From the NCBI GenBank assembly GCA_934351705.1, contig CAKRJK010000064.1, positions 1-7,465 of the forward strand: a DNA stretch of 7,465 nucleotides, read 5' to 3'. How positions within the stretch are numbered: position 1 is the stretch's first letter; each line of letters starts with the position of its first letter. The notes under the pieces were generated by a model, which searched no databases, was not told the origin of the DNA, and was given only the letters and a program-made list of their open reading frames with translations. The DNA is from an uncultured Lachnospiraceae bacterium. Its GTDB lineage: Bacteria; Bacillota; Clostridia; Lachnospirales; Lachnospiraceae. Both the position numbers and the translations under genes were made by a program. Shown here in pieces: positions 5,863 through 7,465 of the stretch.

Positions 5863-7465
5863 TTATTCCTCCAGTTCTGCGAGCTTTTGTGCTGTCTGCA
5901 AGCTGTACTCTTCAATTGTTCCGTCTGCACATAGCAAATAAAAAGAATCTCCGATATAGGTGCCTCTCGCTCTGTTTTGATAATTCGGAATGTCTGAACA
6001 ATCTATTTTCAGTTTCTCATAAAACTGCCCGTTTTCATAGGTAAACAGCAGATATTCGCAGCTGCTTTTTTCTCCGTACCCCTCTGCGAGAAAGCCGAAA
6101 ATATTTTTTTCGGCATCAATCAGAACCGCTTTGTAATTGTAAAGCGCCTCTGCATAATCGTATTGTTCAAGCGGCAGTTTTGTCTCTTCTTTGATCTTTG
6201 CCGCATCGGAAATATCAAACATAGACAGCTTGAGTCCCTCTGTTCTTCCGCTCTCGCTGTCTGCCTCCAAGCCGATTCCGAGCAGACGGTTTTCCCCGTA
6301 AAAGTGCAGATATTCCGAAAATCCGCTGACTTTCAGCTCGTCTAACAGCTTCGGCTCTTTCGGATTTGATATATCCACGGAAAAGAGCGGGTCCACCTGT
6401 CTGAATGTCACAAAGTATCCCGAAGTTCCCAGAAATCTCGCAGACTTGATCTGCTCTCCCTTTGCAAGATTTTCCAATTTTCCGACAACCTTCAAATTTT
6501 TGTCCAGAACATAGAGGCTGTTGGTTCTTGCTCTGTCCGACGTGGCATAACCGAGTTCTTCGCCTGTAATATCATCTGTGACCTTATCCGTTCTGTAACT
6601 GTCTACCGTTGTCACAAGACGCAGGTATCCGTCATACTCACTCCATGCCATATCGTCCCGCAAAATGCCTTTTACCGTTCCCTCTGCCTCTTTTTTCAGC
6701 TTGCCTTTCCGGTAAGACACACGGTACAATTTTGTCTTGTTTGTGTCCTCTCCCTCCTGTGTGTATTCCTGATAAACCATGTCTGCTATATAAATGTTTT
6801 TTTCACTTGCATAAAAGCGTTCTCCGCTACATACGATTGCCCCGGTATCCGCAAATTTGTCCGGTTTGTCCAGATTGACCGATGCCATCACAAGGTAAGA
6901 TGTTGCTGTGTTATCCGCAGGCAGATAAATTTTATCCGCAGACATCGGTTTTCCGTTGATCAACGGAATATACTCGTCATAATCCTTTTTACTGCCGGGC
7001 TTGTATACATTATCCTGTGTAAAAAAGTACAAATATCCGTCGGATATTCTGGAATTTAGATAATTTCCCGCCACGGTAAACGTTTTTATTTTGGATGGCT
7101 TTTGCCTGTCTGTAATGTCATAAATATGAACCTTGCAAAATGCCCGCCCCGAAAAATATTCTCCTGTGCCGAATATTTTTTTCAGGCCGGACTCCTCTTT
7201 TTTTGTTTCGTTCTCTGCCCATCCGGTTTCCATAAGGATCAGTTGATTGCCGCTCACATAAAATTCACTGACATCATCAAATGTTCCTATGCCGCTCTTT
7301 TTCGTCAAACCGCCCTGTGTGTCAACAATCTGAATCTCATATTGACTCTCTTTTTGCACAATCCGGTACAGATAACGTCCGTCATTTTTTATAATATCCG
7401 CTTCTTCTACGTTTTCTTCCTGTTGATTGGTTTTTCCGTAATCATGATCGCCCGTTGCTTTAGCG
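5863..7465 (-). CDS. Secreted beta-propeller domain protein, 5' end outside the window
   Basis: The reading frame is open to the right edge, with 533 residues visible; the GTG at 7359 is an internal valine, not the start. The visible N-terminal part holds ENVEEADIIKNDGRYLY (18-34), the typical entry strand of the Beta_propel family of secreted or lipid-anchored proteins. Blade-like repeats follow, such as VHIYDITDRQKPSKIKTF, GYFVTFRQVDPLFSVDISNP and LKLSMFDISD, with GEN.RLLGIGLEAD near the C-terminal end. No membrane helix is visible; the signal peptide or lipobox would lie beyond the edge. The family has no established catalytic function and is thought to act at the cell surface, often near regulatory or peptidase genes. 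The next gene starts 8 bp after the TAA at 5863-5865, and its ribosome binding site lies inside this gene's final codons, so the pair is probably co-transcribed. The functional link between a surface propeller and a tRNA thiolase is not obvious. Confidence 0.88.
   Translation of the reverse strand, partial: AKATGDHDYGKTNQQEENVEEADIIKNDGRYLYRIVQKESQYEIQIVDTQGGLTKKSGIGTFDDVSEFYVSGNQLILMETGWAENETKKEESGLKKIFGTGEYFSGRAFCKVHIYDITDRQKPSKIKTFTVAGNYLNSRISDGYLYFFTQDNVYKPGSKKDYDEYIPLINGKPMSADKIYLPADNTATSYLVMASVNLDKPDKFADTGAIVCSGERFYASEKNIYIADMVYQEYTQEGEDTNKTKLYRVSYRKGKLKKEAEGTVKGILRDDMAWSEYDGYLRLVTTVDSYRTDKVTDDITGEELGYATSDRARTNSLYVLDKNLKVVGKLENLAKGEQIKSARFLGTSGYFVTFRQVDPLFSVDISNPKEPKLLDELKVSGFSEYLHFYGENRLLGIGLEADSESGRTEGLKLSMFDISDAAKIKEETKLPLEQYDYAEALYNYKAVLIDAEKNIFGFLAEGYGEKSSCEYLLFTYENGQFYEKLKIDCSDIPNYQNRARGTYIGDSFYLLCADGTIEEYSLQTAQKLAELEE

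Noticed and set aside
7357..7359. GTG as the start of the beta-propeller protein
   Set aside because: The frame is open upstream and encodes the conserved EADIIKNDGRYLY strand, so the GTG is internal.

Overview
The window reads as low-to-moderate GC Bacillota DNA, most like a gut clostridium of the Lachnospiraceae type. This rests on gene style (RR/HK/ABC module, rhodanese-TtcA fusion, secreted beta-propeller protein, AAA_14/DUF4143 ATPase), strong GGAGG-type ribosome binding sites and A/T-rich spacers; no marker gene allows a firmer assignment. All supported genes are on the minus strand, so transcription runs from the right edge to the left.

Right part (7465 to 4712): a secreted beta-propeller protein, cut by the right edge, is followed after 8 bp by a rhodanese plus TtcA-like PP-loop enzyme, probably a tRNA sulfur-transfer protein. 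The two look co-transcribed. The 3' end of the second gene runs into four tandem units of about 33 bp (4615-4735).

Middle (4634 to 3207): the unit nearest the next gene lies between the -35 and -10 boxes of the best promoter in the window. That promoter drives an AAA_14 ATPase with a C-terminal DUF4143 domain that keeps PD-(D/E)xK nuclease-like residues. This repeat-promoter-ATPase arrangement is the least explained part of the window and looks like an operator array for an accessory gene.

Left part (3175 to 1): a two-component system plus ABC exporter module in the order response regulator, histidine kinase, ATPase, FtsX-type permease. The kinase and ATPase are intact. The regulator gene has an in-frame amber codon and a 1-nt frameshift, and the permease is cut off after about 166 residues. 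At the cut the sequence changes to a cluster of TTTCCCTTA direct and inverted repeats that looks like the end or recombination site of a mobile element. Two inverted repeats with TACA/TGTA half-sites lie between kinase and ATPase and are candidate operators for the lost regulator. The module therefore appears to be decaying, possibly after a mobile-element insertion. No rRNA, tRNA, CRISPR array or convincing intrinsic terminator was seen, and no gap between genes exceeds 150 bp.
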